NCBI GenBank assembly: GCA_040007395.1
Contig: JBDTVG010000156.1
Span: forward strand, 1-30,049
Length of the DNA: 30,049 nt
From: DATGFK01 sp040007395
GTDB lineage: Bacteria > Chloroflexota > Anaerolineae > Aggregatilineales > UBA2796
Direction of reading: 5' to 3'
In this document: positions 21,862-30,049 of the stretch, piece by piece
Position numbering within the stretch: the stretch's first letter is position 1
Layout of the letters: every line of letters begins with the position of its first letter
Notes under the pieces: generated by a model
What the model was told of the DNA's origin: nothing
The model's input: the letters and a program-made list of their open reading frames with translations, nothing else
Database searches by the model: none
Translations under genes and position numbers: made by a program

Positions 21862-23181
21862 ATGTCAGTAACGTTGAGATATGAGAAATTGGCGCGGTGG
21901 GCCGCCGACGAATGGCAGCAATCGTTCCCCGACCAGCCCTTTTTAGTCTTGTGGGCCTCGGAGAACTGCGGCAACAATCTGGCCCGGCAACGGGTCAAGG
22001 TTGGGCGCAAACTCAAGGGTAAGGCACGTTATACTGGCTACGAGGCGGTGGACTGCCCACATGTGGTGCCCATTAGCGATTACCGTTTACCGGGTCGGGC
22101 TGCCGTTATTGCGGAAACCGTCGGCGCGTTCCGATTCCACTTTACGGGGGAGAATAATCCGTTCGATGTGCTGTATGTCAGTTCGCATTATCGCGACGAA
22201 GATACCAGCATTATTGCTGTAGCCATCGTGCCGCAGGAACATCTAGAAGCGTGGGCGGCCTTCGAGACGCAGTGCAACAACGCGGTGCGCTATCTGGAAC
22301 GGCGGCAGGATGTGTTTATCATCGGCGGGACAAATGCCTTCTTCAAGCCTACCGTCGATTGGTCGGATGTCATTCTATCCGATGACCTAAAGAACGATCT
22401 GCGCGATGATATGGAAGCCTTCTTTAGCGATGGCGTGGGCATTTACCAGCAGTTGAATCTCGCGCCGTTCCGCAAACTCTTGCTGGTGGGGCCTCCCGGC
22501 ACAGGCAAAACGATGCTTTGCGCCGCGCTGGCCAAGCTAGCTTTGCAACAAAAACGGGTGGTCGTCTATGTGTCTGGTGCTGATGAAGATGGCGCATCCT
22601 TCCACAAGATCCATCATGCGCTGAATGTCGTAGCGAATGCGCGTTATCCAGTGCTGATGATTGTCGAGGAGATCGATGTCTATTTGCGGAAGGACGACAA
22701 AGCGCAGATCTTGAATGTCCTCGACGGACTGGAGTCACCCAACAATCCACGCGGGGCGCTGCTGCTGGCAACGACCAACTATCCCGAAGTGATTGACGAG
22801 CGCATCGCTAAACGTCCCGGACGCATGGATCGTATTGTCGTGATCCCGACTATACAGGATACTGACCAAGCGGCGCTGATGCTGTCGCGCTATATGGGGC
22901 CGCAGTGGCAGGAAGATCATCGGACGGTTCTGCCGCATCTGGTGGGGCAGACAGGCGCGTTTGTGCGTGAAGTGGCGCTCTATGCTCGAATGCTGGCAGC
23001 CCACAATCGCCAGACCAGTGTCTCGCTCAATGTTCTGGAAGAATCGGTAGCTAGCCTTTCCAACCAAATTTCGACGGGTGACGATCTTATGCCGCGCCGC
23101 CGGATCGGGTTTGGAAACGCCTCGTTGACCAGCACGCGCCGGAACAATGGCCTGAACGCAGCCGACGAATCGGCGGTATAG
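21862..23181 (+). CDS. AAA+ ATPase of unknown role
   Basis: A 439-residue protein. Residues about 1-175 form an N-terminal domain that is not recognised; the AAA+ module follows with Walker A GPPGTGKT at 210-217, Walker B VLMIVEEID with E269 and E270 in place of the more usual Asp-Glu, sensor-1 ATTNYPE, and an arginine-finger region KRPGRMDR, then a helical lid. Classical AAA+ proteins of this layout remodel or unfold proteins. The ATG at 21862 has AAGGA seven bases upstream; a start at 21775 would add 29 residues but has no ribosome binding site. It stands first on the chromosomal side, next to greA, with no obvious operon partner. Confidence 0.85.
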   Translation: MSVTLRYEKLARWAADEWQQSFPDQPFLVLWASENCGNNLARQRVKVGRKLKGKARYTGYEAVDCPHVVPISDYRLPGRAAVIAETVGAFRFHFTGENNPFDVLYVSSHYRDEDTSIIAVAIVPQEHLEAWAAFETQCNNAVRYLERRQDVFIIGGTNAFFKPTVDWSDVILSDDLKNDLRDDMEAFFSDGVGIYQQLNLAPFRKLLLVGPPGTGKTMLCAALAKLALQQKRVVVYVSGADEDGASFHKIHHALNVVANARYPVLMIVEEIDVYLRKDDKAQILNVLDGLESPNNPRGALLLATTNYPEVIDERIAKRPGRMDRIVVIPTIQDTDQAALMLSRYMGPQWQEDHRTVLPHLVGQTGAFVREVALYARMLAAHNRQTSVSLNVLEESVASLSNQISTGDDLMPRRRIGFGNASLTSTRRNNGLNAADESAV

Positions 23182-23316
23182 CCTTTCGTCGGGGGCATTA
23201 TCAAGGCCAGCCAAATATCCGATCAGGCTTGGCGGCATTTATTGTTTCTGTGCGGATTGTTAGCTTGATCCTGCACGGGATCGTTGTACACTACTACAAA
23301 AAGGAGGTTAAGCAAG

Positions 23317-23784
23317 ATGTCTGATCAACAATACCTTACGGAAGAAGGCGCTGCTGAACTGCGCCGCGAACTCGACGATTTGATCAAAGTAAAACGCCCC
23401 CAATTGGCAGCCCGGCTCAAAGAGGCTATCTCGCAGGGAGACCTCTCTGAAAACGCCGATTACCATGATGCCAAAGAACAACAGGCTTTTCTCGAAGGGC
23501 GTATTCTGAAATTGGATGCACTGCTGCACAGCGCCGTGATTGTCGCTGACAACGGCAAAAAAGCGAGTGTGGTGGCAGTAGGAACTGAAGTAGTTATCCA
23601 AGAAGGCAGTGAACCCGCTGAGACTTACACGATTGTTGGCGCGGCGGAGGCCGATCCGCGCAGTGGAAAAATCTCACTGGAAAGCCCATTAGGGCGGGCC
23701 TTGATGGGCCATAAAATGGGCGATAAGGTCAAGGTTGATGCACCCGCTGGGGAGTTAACCTTCAAGATCAAAGCGGTTAAGTAG
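23317..23784 (+). CDS. greA: Transcription elongation factor GreA
   Basis: A 155-residue GreA, the normal length. The N-terminal coiled-coil (LTEEGAAELRRELDDLIKV, then AISQGDLSENADYHDAKEQQ) carries the acidic tip DLSENADY that reaches into the RNA polymerase secondary channel to stimulate cleavage of backtracked transcripts; the C-terminal domain has the typical ISLESPLGRALMGHKMGD signature. The ATG at 23317 has AAAGGAGG nine bases upstream. It is a conserved chromosomal gene, which supports the view that the region right of the tRNA is host chromosome. Confidence 0.97.
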   Translation: MSDQQYLTEEGAAELRRELDDLIKVKRPQLAARLKEAISQGDLSENADYHDAKEQQAFLEGRILKLDALLHSAVIVADNGKKASVVAVGTEVVIQEGSEPAETYTIVGAAEADPRSGKISLESPLGRALMGHKMGDKVKVDAPAGELTFKIKAVK

Positions 23785-23842
23785 CGCCGCAAAACTCCCC
23801 AAAGACACCTAGCTATATCCTATCCAAATTGATCGTAAATGT

Positions 23843-23881
23843 CCTCACCCCTAGTCCGTTTCTACTGGATTTAGGGGGAGG
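23843..23881. terminator. Hairpin between convergent genes
   Basis: CCTCACCCCTAGTCC and GGATTTAGGGGGAGG form about 14 pairs with one bulge on each side and a 9-base loop. It is placed 60 bases after greA and directly before the end of the minus-strand membrane protein gene, so it may serve both. No clear U tract is present. Confidence 0.5.
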
Positions 23882-23887
23882 ACAGGT

Positions 23888-24925
23888 TCACGAAACTTCC
23901 GCGATAGGTTGCGGATTGACCTCGACAGCGGGCGTTTCTTCGTCGGGTTTTAGATCGTTGTTCGGCGCAAAGATCGCTGCCAACAGAATCATGCCGAGGA
24001 TCGCGATATGCTCGGAGACGTGATAGTCGCGCCAGAAGACAGCGACCAATGCCAGCCCACACACAAGATACACAATGTTACGCAGCCAACCAGCCTTACG
24101 CAGGGTGAACAGCAAGGATACGCAGCTATATTCAAGCGTGTACGGCGACCACACCGGGGCAAGGATTAGCCCCAACGTTTTGAGATCGCCCAACCGTCGC
24201 CAACGAATCGCGAGGATCACCACCGTGACGATTATCGCGCCAATCACGGTATAGTGGTAGATCACCGACCCTGACCAATCGACATACATCCGTATTGACA
24301 AACGCGCTATCCAATCCGGGAACAAGAACCACGAGACGACAGCCGCGCTCCCCGCTAATGCAAAGGCTTTCCAGTCACGTTGGCGCAGTGCCGCTATTCC
24401 ATCAAAGATCAGCAAGAAGAATGTCGTTTGCGGTTTGCAAGTCAGGAACAGCCACGCCAAGCCGCGTCCCCAGCCTTTCGGTGTACGGTAGAGCAGCCAC
24501 AACCCCGGCCCAAGATAGATCCACTCTGGATTAGACGAAACCAGCAGCGTGATAAACAAGGGGTGTGCCAACTGTACCAAGCCCGATGGCTTGCCAAGAT
24601 CGACGGTTTCCGCGACAAAAAATGCAACAGTTAAAGCTAACCATGTTTCGAGCGGCTGACCGCCCAACGGCAAAATGATAAAGATGCACCACGGCGGCTC
24701 GTAGAACCCATCGACGGTGTATGGACTCTGTCCGTTCAGAAAGGCATGAATCGCGTTGATTCGCACGCCATAATCGATGACATTGATCGGTTTCAGAGTC
24801 AAACGCACCGCAAAAAAGATCACGACAAACAGCGCGACAATGAAAATCTGGCGGCTGTGGATTTCCCAGAACGAAGGGGGCGCCTCAGCGTCCCCATTTT
24901 GTGGATCAAGATGTTGGGTCGTCAT
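23888..24925 (-). CDS. Multi-pass membrane protein, GT87/DUF2029-like
   Basis: A 345-residue protein with about 9 to 10 membrane helices. After the first helix, an INAIHAFLNGQSPYTVDGF segment followed by YEPPWCIFIILPLG resembles polyprenol-phosphate-dependent glycosyltransferases of the GT87 type (G-x-x-PY then Y-PP); a WKAFALAGSAAVVSWFL helix and a C-terminal run of helices follow. The family would transfer sugars from a lipid carrier at the outer side of the membrane. The family assignment rests on these short motifs only. ATG 24925 is the sole good start. It is convergent with greA. Confidence 0.65.
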   Translation of the reverse strand: MTTQHLDPQNGDAEAPPSFWEIHSRQIFIVALFVVIFFAVRLTLKPINVIDYGVRINAIHAFLNGQSPYTVDGFYEPPWCIFIILPLGGQPLETWLALTVAFFVAETVDLGKPSGLVQLAHPLFITLLVSSNPEWIYLGPGLWLLYRTPKGWGRGLAWLFLTCKPQTTFFLLIFDGIAALRQRDWKAFALAGSAAVVSWFLFPDWIARLSIRMYVDWSGSVIYHYTVIGAIIVTVVILAIRWRRLGDLKTLGLILAPVWSPYTLEYSCVSLLFTLRKAGWLRNIVYLVCGLALVAVFWRDYHVSEHIAILGMILLAAIFAPNNDLKPDEETPAVEVNPQPIAEVS

Positions 24926-25002
24926 AGTCCTACTTGGCTAAAATGAACCGTAGACGCGAGTTGATAAAATGATCCAGTCCGACGCTGACGACCGGATAAA
25001 CA

Positions 25003-25446
25003 TTATTGATCCGCATGTGGCTGGTAGGCCGAGTACCAGCCCTCGCCGCTGCGGTGCCACACTTCATGCGCCGCCCGATCTCCCTTTGGGCTAAAGGCTA
25101 GCGCACGGCTCATCAACTGGACTTCGATAGAGTCAACGTCCGGCTGTTCCACCGTGAATAGTACCGAACGTGCCATCTGTCGTCGCCGTTCAAGGGGTGT
25201 CGTGGGGCGGGAAGTTTTCAACTCCACTCCATAGACTGCCTGACACTGTTCAATGGCACGGGCAGCGGAGGTTGGCCCAAGGCCGCTTCCCTCATCGACC
25301 CAAGCCGTGAGCACAGTTTCGACAGACGGCACAATTGCTGTCAGGTCACTGTCTGGCTTGAGCCGAAACAGATACAGGTGCGCGACCCGCGCCGGATGAC
25401 CGTAACGTGCTGCGATGCGCTCGGCAACGTAATCGGCGGGTACCAT
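25003..25446 (-). CDS. Uncharacterised protein downstream of the transpeptidase
   Basis: A 147-residue soluble protein without signal peptide. The segments ADYVAERIAARYGHPARVAHLYLF and LKPDSDLTAIVPSVETVLTAW, then a conserved-looking MARSVLFTVEQPDVDSIEV and a terminal EVWHRSGEGWYSAY, are protein-like but unrecognised. The frame is open into the preceding transpeptidase gene; the ATG at 25446 lies five bases after that gene's stop and is chosen as the start. The two genes thus form an operon. The function is unknown; coupling to the cell-wall gene is only positional. Confidence 0.6.
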   Translation of the reverse strand: MVPADYVAERIAARYGHPARVAHLYLFRLKPDSDLTAIVPSVETVLTAWVDEGSGLGPTSAARAIEQCQAVYGVELKTSRPTTPLERRRQMARSVLFTVEQPDVDSIEVQLMSRALAFSPKGDRAAHEVWHRSGEGWYSAYQPHADQ

Positions 25447-25451
25447 GCTAT

Positions 25452-26675
25452 TTACCACTCGACATGCACAGGCGTACCGACTTCCGCCCAATTGTAGAGC
25501 CACAGCGCTTCGTCAGTCGGCAGATTCATGCAACCGTGACTCATCGGATGCCCAAAGTTATGATGCCAGTAGGTGCCGTGAAAGCTGTACCCCTCATAGA
25601 AGTACATGACCCACGGTACACCCGGCAGATAGTAGCCCGGCCCGGTCATCAACTGCGCCGTATATTTGACATAGATTTTAAAGTCGCCCTGCACCGTTGG
25701 CGTACCCGGTAGGCCGCTGGAACCAAGCATCGTGTGGATCATCTGTCCGTCCTGATAGACGTACACCCGCTGTTCACTGAGCTTGATGCGAATATATTTG
25801 CCGCTGGGAACCGTCGGCGCTGGCCCCGGCGGTACGCCGATGCTGGTTTCCATCGTTGTCGTTGACGGCACAGAACTCGGAATCTTGAGCGTCATGCCGG
25901 CATAGATATGGTTGGGATCGGTGATGTTATTTGCCCCAGCAATATTCGCCCAATCTATGCCAAACTTGCGTCCGATGGCTGCCAGACCTTCACCGGGCTG
26001 GACGACATAGGTTTTGTCGCCAATAGTGGGACTACTCGCCTGTGGCGGCGGGGCAACCGTCGCCGGAATCGCCGTCGGCAGCGCGAACGTGGGTTGTACG
26101 GCGGTAGGCGGTACAGCGGTGGGCGGGATTACAGGTTGGGCCGGGACAGTATCCACCGGTAACGCGGGCGCAACGGCATTGCCCGCCGGAGATGCTGCAC
26201 CGGGGATGACGATCTGCTGACCCGCCTCAATGTGATTCGGATCGACAAGTTTGTTCGCATTGACCAGATCTAGCCATGTAATACCGTAACGTCGCGAGAT
26301 AATGCTCAACGTTTCGCCGGGTTGGACAGTGTAATAGACTGTCGAGGAATTGGTCGAGGCGGCAGGCACGGCAGGCAGCGGCTGGACAGGTTGCGCCGCC
26401 ACTTGTGCCACTTGCTGCGGAGCTTGTTGCGGAGCAGCAGCGCCGGGAATAACGAGCACCTGCCCGACAAAAACGTGGGTTGTATCAACGATATTGTTGG
26501 CAGCGGCAATCGCGTCAACCGTAGTGCCGTAGCGCAAGGCAATCCGAAATAAGTTCTCGCCGGGTTGGACGGTGTGCGTCTGACCCTGAGCATGGACTTG
26601 CAATACTCCGAACATCGCCAACGCACAGAGAACAATACACAGGCCTATAATAACGAGCCGTCCGTAACGCCCCAT
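25452..26675 (-). CDS. L,D-transpeptidase with three LysM domains
   Basis: A 407-residue exported cell-wall enzyme. A signal peptide at 1-30 (hydrophobic LVIIGLCIVLCALAMFGVL, ending VHAQ) is followed by three LysM repeats (each with VQPGE, then ANxxxDxxHxxxGQ-like endings such as NNIVDTTHVFVGQVLVIPG) separated by P/V/A/Q linkers, and a C-terminal YkuD domain with SHGCMNLP; the nucleophile is C382. The family cross-links peptidoglycan with 3-3 bonds or attaches proteins; LysM domains bind peptidoglycan. The ATG at 26675 has GGGGGA at good spacing, preferred over a TTG at 26690. Confidence 0.95.
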   Translation of the reverse strand: MGRYGRLVIIGLCIVLCALAMFGVLQVHAQGQTHTVQPGENLFRIALRYGTTVDAIAAANNIVDTTHVFVGQVLVIPGAAAPQQAPQQVAQVAAQPVQPLPAVPAASTNSSTVYYTVQPGETLSIISRRYGITWLDLVNANKLVDPNHIEAGQQIVIPGAASPAGNAVAPALPVDTVPAQPVIPPTAVPPTAVQPTFALPTAIPATVAPPPQASSPTIGDKTYVVQPGEGLAAIGRKFGIDWANIAGANNITDPNHIYAGMTLKIPSSVPSTTTMETSIGVPPGPAPTVPSGKYIRIKLSEQRVYVYQDGQMIHTMLGSSGLPGTPTVQGDFKIYVKYTAQLMTGPGYYLPGVPWVMYFYEGYSFHGTYWHHNFGHPMSHGCMNLPTDEALWLYNWAEVGTPVHVEW

Positions 26676-26709
26676 AACTCGATCCCCCAACGACCTAGAT
26701 GTGTCATAA

Positions 26710-26886
26710 ATGTTCCTACCAACTTACACTAGGTTTGTTCAGTCGTCAACTTTCTGGGGTGGTCATCCATTTGATGTCTTTCCAGACCTTGTTGGGGATT
26801 TAAATACTCCTCATAAGGAAGATCAGCGACGTTGGGGTGCATTGGGTACCATAGAACGCATGAGACGTAGACGAGAAGGGAAATAG
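26710..26886 (+). CDS. Small ORF like the tip of a polymorphic toxin
   Basis: A 58-codon frame with protein-like content: FWGGHPFDVFPDLVGDLN, then HKEDQRRWGALGTIERMRRRREGK before the stop. It ends four bases before a SUKH-type immunity-like gene, the normal position of a toxin C-terminus in polymorphic toxin systems. The first ten residues may be junk, because the ATG at 26710 is only 34 bases from the divergent transpeptidase start and has no ribosome binding site. I read it as the remnant or displaced tip of a toxin gene; the toxin family is not recognised. A genuine small protein is the alternative. Confidence 0.45.
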   Translation: MFLPTYTRFVQSSTFWGGHPFDVFPDLVGDLNTPHKEDQRRWGALGTIERMRRRREGK

Positions 26887-26890
26887 TTTT

Positions 26891-27679
26891 ATGTTCAAAT
26901 GGTTAGAAAGTGAAATATCTCAGATCAAAACACGACGATTTCATATGACTGATATTGCCAGCGCACCACATTCACTAGCCAATTTATGGGAGGAGAGCAC
27001 TCTGCTCCCTCCCTCCTACCGCGCTTTCTTAACAAAATTCGGTCAAGCCAAGTTGTATCGATACGGTAATTCCTATTCACTAGTTGTCTTTTCTCCTCCC
27101 ATCCAAGTTTTAGATGAGAGTGGAGAGCGTTTAGTTAAGTTTGGTTATTCATCCTTTGGCACGGCTTACTTTAAGTATTCATTGTTAAAACCAAATGCCG
27201 AATCACCAGTATTTGAGAAAGATATTGATGATGACGACCCTAAACTGGAAAAGGCTGCAAAGAATTTCGAGCAGTGGCTCAATAAGAGGCGTGATTCAAT
27301 ACACGAGGAATATAGTCCAGAAGAGTGGCAACAAATATTAAATGGCCCTCCACCTTTCACGTCAAACGAGGTTAGAAGAGTAGAGGCTCGTCAGCGATAT
27401 AAGTGGGATTTGTTAGGATTTAAAGAGAACGGAGACATAAGAATACTTGTAAAAAACGAATCTGAGATTAGTCTCCCCTATCTAGGTATTGGTGTAAAAT
27501 CAAAAGATGGTTCTGTTAACGGTAGAATATGGTTACCAGTATTGGATATAAAACCCGGGGAAGAGAACATTATTGAACATGGTTGTTATAATAATTTGAT
27601 TCGACGTTCTGATGTAGTTTTATTCGATTTACCCGATCCAGAACCAGAGGATCGGGCGCTTTACTGGGAGTTTAAATAA
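26891..27679 (+). CDS. SUKH (SMI1/KNR4)-type immunity-like protein
   Basis: A 262-residue protein with two domains. The N-terminal part, about residues 20-110, resembles SMI1/KNR4-SUKH proteins: LPPSYRAFLTKFGQAKLY and SYSLVVFSPPIQVLD, followed by a charged helical stretch. The C-terminal 100 residues (RILVKNESEISLPYLGIGV, then RIWLPVLDIKPGEENIIEH and DLPDPEPEDRALYWEF) are a beta-rich domain that I recall as a common partner. SUKH proteins protect cells from cognate contact toxins. It starts four bases after the toxin-tip-like ORF, with AGAAGGGA upstream. The cognate toxin is inferred. Confidence 0.7.
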   Translation: MFKWLESEISQIKTRRFHMTDIASAPHSLANLWEESTLLPPSYRAFLTKFGQAKLYRYGNSYSLVVFSPPIQVLDESGERLVKFGYSSFGTAYFKYSLLKPNAESPVFEKDIDDDDPKLEKAAKNFEQWLNKRRDSIHEEYSPEEWQQILNGPPPFTSNEVRRVEARQRYKWDLLGFKENGDIRILVKNESEISLPYLGIGVKSKDGSVNGRIWLPVLDIKPGEENIIEHGCYNNLIRRSDVVLFDLPDPEPEDRALYWEFK

Positions 27680-28137
27680 TAAATTAGCCTGCAAAAATGT
27701 CGATTTAACGTATTTTAGACAGCGCCCTATGATCAGAAAGCATTGTTGCAGCCCCGACCAAAGTACGTACACTGCCAAGCGGCAGCTACGTTTACTAAAC
27801 AGCCGGGCGTGATACTACCCGAATTAGGCTTGCCCAACAGCCTTTACTTTTTGCTGCGTTATTTCTTCACTCCTGACTCTAATCACATAATCGATCATTG
27901 CCTTCGACTGTGGATGGTTGGGACGTAACCACAACGTTTGCCGGAAATCGCTGATCGCACGTTGATATTGCTCTGGGCGCTGTGTACCCGTTCACGGCCT
28001 TAATAAGCATCTATGGTTTCCCGCAAACTTTGTCTCTATTTCGGAATGTGTTTACTTATTATTCCAAACTAGCACGAGGTTCGAATAAATGCTATGCTTA
28101 GAAATGAAATTGATAATAGTCTTTATGCGAGGCGTTT
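27680..28137. other. Noncoding interval with a gene fragment
   Basis: It contains the broken copy of the TPR gene 3' end (27853-28000) and no intact gene. Nothing is recognised in the rest. Confidence 0.5.
27853..28000 (-). pseudogene. Fragment of the TPR gene 3' end
   Basis: The plus-strand sequence here is closely similar to 28612-28757, the end of the intact TPR gene: the stretch AATCACATAATCGATCATTG and the following bases through GATATTGCTCTGGGCGCTG are nearly identical in both. In the fragment the coding frame is broken by a 1-base deletion (GCACGTTGAT against GCACCATTGAT) and a 1-base insertion near the stop. Only the last 45 codons or so are present. Probably a duplicated and decaying copy. 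Confidence 0.75.
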
Positions 28138-28557
28138 ATGCCTATTACTTTCCAAGCAGAGCGGGATGGTCGAGTTTGTCTGTGGACTTTCATCGATCCC
28201 TTCACTGCCAGCGAACTGTCGGAGGCGATCGATACTTATCAGCAGGATGTCCTAGATAAGGCACACCAGAAGGTTTACCTCATCTGCGATTTCACACAGA
28301 TTCATCACCTGCCCCCCAATATTATGAGTGCAGGTCTGAAAATGATAAAAAAAACGCATCCGATGAGCGGCACGGTTATCGAGGTAACTTCGAACGGATT
28401 CATCAATGCGATTGTCAATGCTTTTGCGAGACTGACTCCCAAAGGAATGGTTAGCGTCCAAAAGACATTACCCGAAGCCCTCAAAGAAGCAGATCGCCTG
28501 ATCGCCTTAGAAGCTAAGGACCCTGTTCAAGAGAAGCCGCCCAGCTTACGCAATTGA
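28138..28557 (+). CDS. STAS-like protein of unknown function
   Basis: A 139-residue soluble protein. The order of segments, a beta-strand start (ITFQAERDGRVCLWTF), a helix (TASELSEAIDTYQQDVL), a central strand KVYLICDFTQIHHLPPNI, a helix with MIKKTHP and further alternating strands and helices, resembles a STAS/SpoIIAA-like alpha-beta fold. The gene lies between the two copies of the TPR gene end. The ATG at 28138 has GAGG five bases upstream. I cannot name a family with certainty. Confidence 0.65.
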   Translation: MPITFQAERDGRVCLWTFIDPFTASELSEAIDTYQQDVLDKAHQKVYLICDFTQIHHLPPNIMSAGLKMIKKTHPMSGTVIEVTSNGFINAIVNAFARLTPKGMVSVQKTLPEALKEADRLIALEAKDPVQEKPPSLRN

Positions 28558-28614
28558 TGGCTTGGTGGAACAAGATCAAAATCGGAAAGTAGACTTTGCG
28601 TTATTTTTGCTGCT

Positions 28615-29706
28615 TTACTTTTTCACCCCTGCCCTAATCACATAATCGATCATTGCCTTCGACTGTGGATGGTTGGGGCGCAGCCAGAGCGTTTGCCGGA
28701 AATCGTTGATCGCACCATTGATATTGCTCTGGGCGCTGCGAACCCGTCCCCGCCCATAGTAAGCGTCGGCATACTGCGGATCAAGCTGCATAGCGCTTTC
28801 GAAATCCGCGATTGCCCCTGCATAATCACCCCTGCCGAAACGGGCTTCTGCGCGAAACGCATACAGACGGGCATCTTTCGGAGTCAGTTTGATAACTTCG
28901 TTGTATTGATTAATTGCGCCAATGTAATCTTTGGTATTCCGCAGCACATCACCCAGAAAGATACGAAGATTGATGTCCTTCGGTTTGATCTGGATCGCCT
29001 GTTTGTAATCGTCGATTGCACCGCTGTTATTGCCAATGGTGCGGCGTACATCGGCGCGTTCGTGATAGATTTCAGGTAAAGTCGGGTTGATCGCAATCGC
29101 CTGATCGAAATCGTTGGCTGCCCATTGATACTGCCCACGTAAGTAGAGGGCGCGGGCGCGATACTGGTACGCATCCGCCAACTTTGGATTCAAGCGCAAT
29201 ACCTCGCTAAAGTCGTTGATTATGTTGTCCAACGCGGCGTTATTGCCGAGCCGCAGTTCGCCTTGTCGCGCTAATCCCCGGTAGAAGTAGGCCAGCATAT
29301 CGTCGGGATCGAGTTGAAGCGCTTGGTCAAAATCTGCGATGGCGTGCTGGCTGTCGCCTTTCATATACTCAGCAAGGCCACGCCCATAAAAGGCTTTGCC
29401 AAGCTGCGGGTTGATCTGGATCGACTCGGTGTAGTCGGCAATAGCGCTGCCATAGTCGCTGCGGGCAGAACCGAGATCGCCCCGGTTCAGATACACATTC
29501 GCCTCGGTAAACTGCGCTTGGGTTGTTTGGCTTGTCCCACCAATGACAAACCCGATCACCGCGCCAATTAAAACTAACCAACCGCGCATTCTCAAGAAAA
29601 ACCAATTTGGATCGATTACCACAAAACGAACGGCTACCGCCACCACCGCCATAATCACAGCGCCCGCGGTTGCTCCAAACAAACCCCACAGCATAAAAGT
29701 GTTCAT
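28615..29706 (-). CDS. Membrane-anchored TPR protein
   Basis: A 363-residue protein with two N-terminal membrane helices (about 4-27 and 43-60) and then about eight tetratricopeptide repeats of 34 residues, for example AIADFDQALQLDPDDMLAYF, GAIDDYKQAIQIKPKD and GAIADFESAMQLDPQYADAYY. TPR arrays are scaffolds for protein contacts; the anchor places it at the membrane. The last repeats are duplicated as a fragment at 27853-28000. ATG 29706 is chosen; a TTG at 29721 is possible. A typical chromosomal gene. Confidence 0.9.
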   Translation of the reverse strand: MNTFMLWGLFGATAGAVIMAVVAVAVRFVVIDPNWFFLRMRGWLVLIGAVIGFVIGGTSQTTQAQFTEANVYLNRGDLGSARSDYGSAIADYTESIQINPQLGKAFYGRGLAEYMKGDSQHAIADFDQALQLDPDDMLAYFYRGLARQGELRLGNNAALDNIINDFSEVLRLNPKLADAYQYRARALYLRGQYQWAANDFDQAIAINPTLPEIYHERADVRRTIGNNSGAIDDYKQAIQIKPKDINLRIFLGDVLRNTKDYIGAINQYNEVIKLTPKDARLYAFRAEARFGRGDYAGAIADFESAMQLDPQYADAYYGRGRVRSAQSNINGAINDFRQTLWLRPNHPQSKAMIDYVIRAGVKK

Positions 29707-30049
29707 GATTGACAACCTCAACTTTCAATACACCCGTTGTCTAAACACAGTATAGAGGAAGTAAACGATTCGCTAACCTATTCACAACCTACCGTTCATA
29801 GCCGCCTGCCCTACGCAACCGACAGTCAGGACGCAAGGCAACGGTCAGGTAGTTTTGTAATGGTTTCAGCGGGCGAGGCAGGCCACGCCCGACCCGGCAA
29901 GCTAGCCCTCTCCACTCCGCAGCGAAGGATTTAGCGTGAAGACGATTCTCGGCTATTCCTTGCCTTTCGCTTGTCGGGCGCGTTATCCTGTGTTGATCAT
30001 GGTCGTTGGTAGTTTTGTTAAAAGAAACGTGGGAGAGTCGATTTTGAAC
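29707..30049. other. Noncoding interval at the right edge
   Basis: No supported gene. A short frame opens with ATG at 29999 and runs off the window, and a possible TTG start at 30044 follows GGGAGAG, so another gene may begin just outside. I cannot decide between them. Confidence 0.3.

Noticed and set aside
21630..21884. 84-codon frame upstream of the AAA+ gene
   Set aside because: No ribosome binding site, overlaps the AAA+ leader and start in another frame, and its composition is not protein-like.
29737..29934. 65-codon plus-strand frame near the right edge
   Set aside because: No family resemblance, no ribosome binding site, low-complexity sequence.

Overview
The window looks like a bacterial chromosome from an uncultured-type lineage, most likely Chloroflexota (an inference). 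The right part carries a LysM/L,D-transpeptidase with long P/V/T-rich linkers, a GT87-like membrane protein, GreA and TPR proteins in a style I associate with that phylum. No rRNA or phylogenetic marker gene is present to prove it.

Positions 1 to about 21284 are accessory DNA that I read as the right part of an integrated element. The boundary is a tRNA-Arg(UCU) gene at 21212-21284 (minus). The last gene of the element is a large serine recombinase (19408-21273, plus) whose reading frame runs into the antisense of that tRNA, as expected for an integrase next to its attachment site. The left end is outside the window, because no second copy of the tRNA 3' end is visible. The element holds these modules, left to right: (a) a replication/maintenance block (703-4368) with an ExeA-like AAA+ ATPase, a ribbon-helix-helix-like protein whose gene carries and is followed by short palindromic repeats, a two-domain primase (archaeo-eukaryotic primase fold plus CHC2 zinc finger), and two unusually long, strongly structured noncoding blocks on either side of the primase; (b) small cargo genes (4369-7395) including two DUF2958 proteins and a HigBA-like toxin-antitoxin pair; (c) a restriction-modification pair (7827-9711); (d) a small resolvase and a sigma-70-like regulator (9946-11631); (e) a minus-strand cluster with a TIR-domain protein, two exported or anchored proteins, an acyltransferase-family ORF without a normal start codon, and a membrane protein (11836-16374); (f) a transfer-like module with a VirD4/TraD-type ATPase, a membrane protein and a small protein (16613-19235), then the integrase. 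No relaxase is seen, so whether it is conjugative or only mobilizable stays open.

From 21285 to the end the DNA looks like ordinary chromosome: an AAA+ ATPase, greA, a multi-pass membrane protein, an uncharacterised protein, a LysM3-YkuD cell-wall transpeptidase, a small toxin-tip-like ORF followed by a SUKH immunity-like gene, a STAS-like protein, and a membrane-anchored TPR protein whose 3' end is duplicated as a broken fragment 750 bp away.

The strongest leads for something new are the ATPase/RHH/repeat cassette (703-2109), which resembles a plasmid segregation system built on an unusual ATPase, and the two long structured noncoding blocks beside the primase (2141-2640 and 3685-4175), which could be replication origins or large noncoding RNAs. 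A secondary pattern is that several genes of the element start within a few bases of a predicted transcription start and lack a Shine-Dalgarno sequence.
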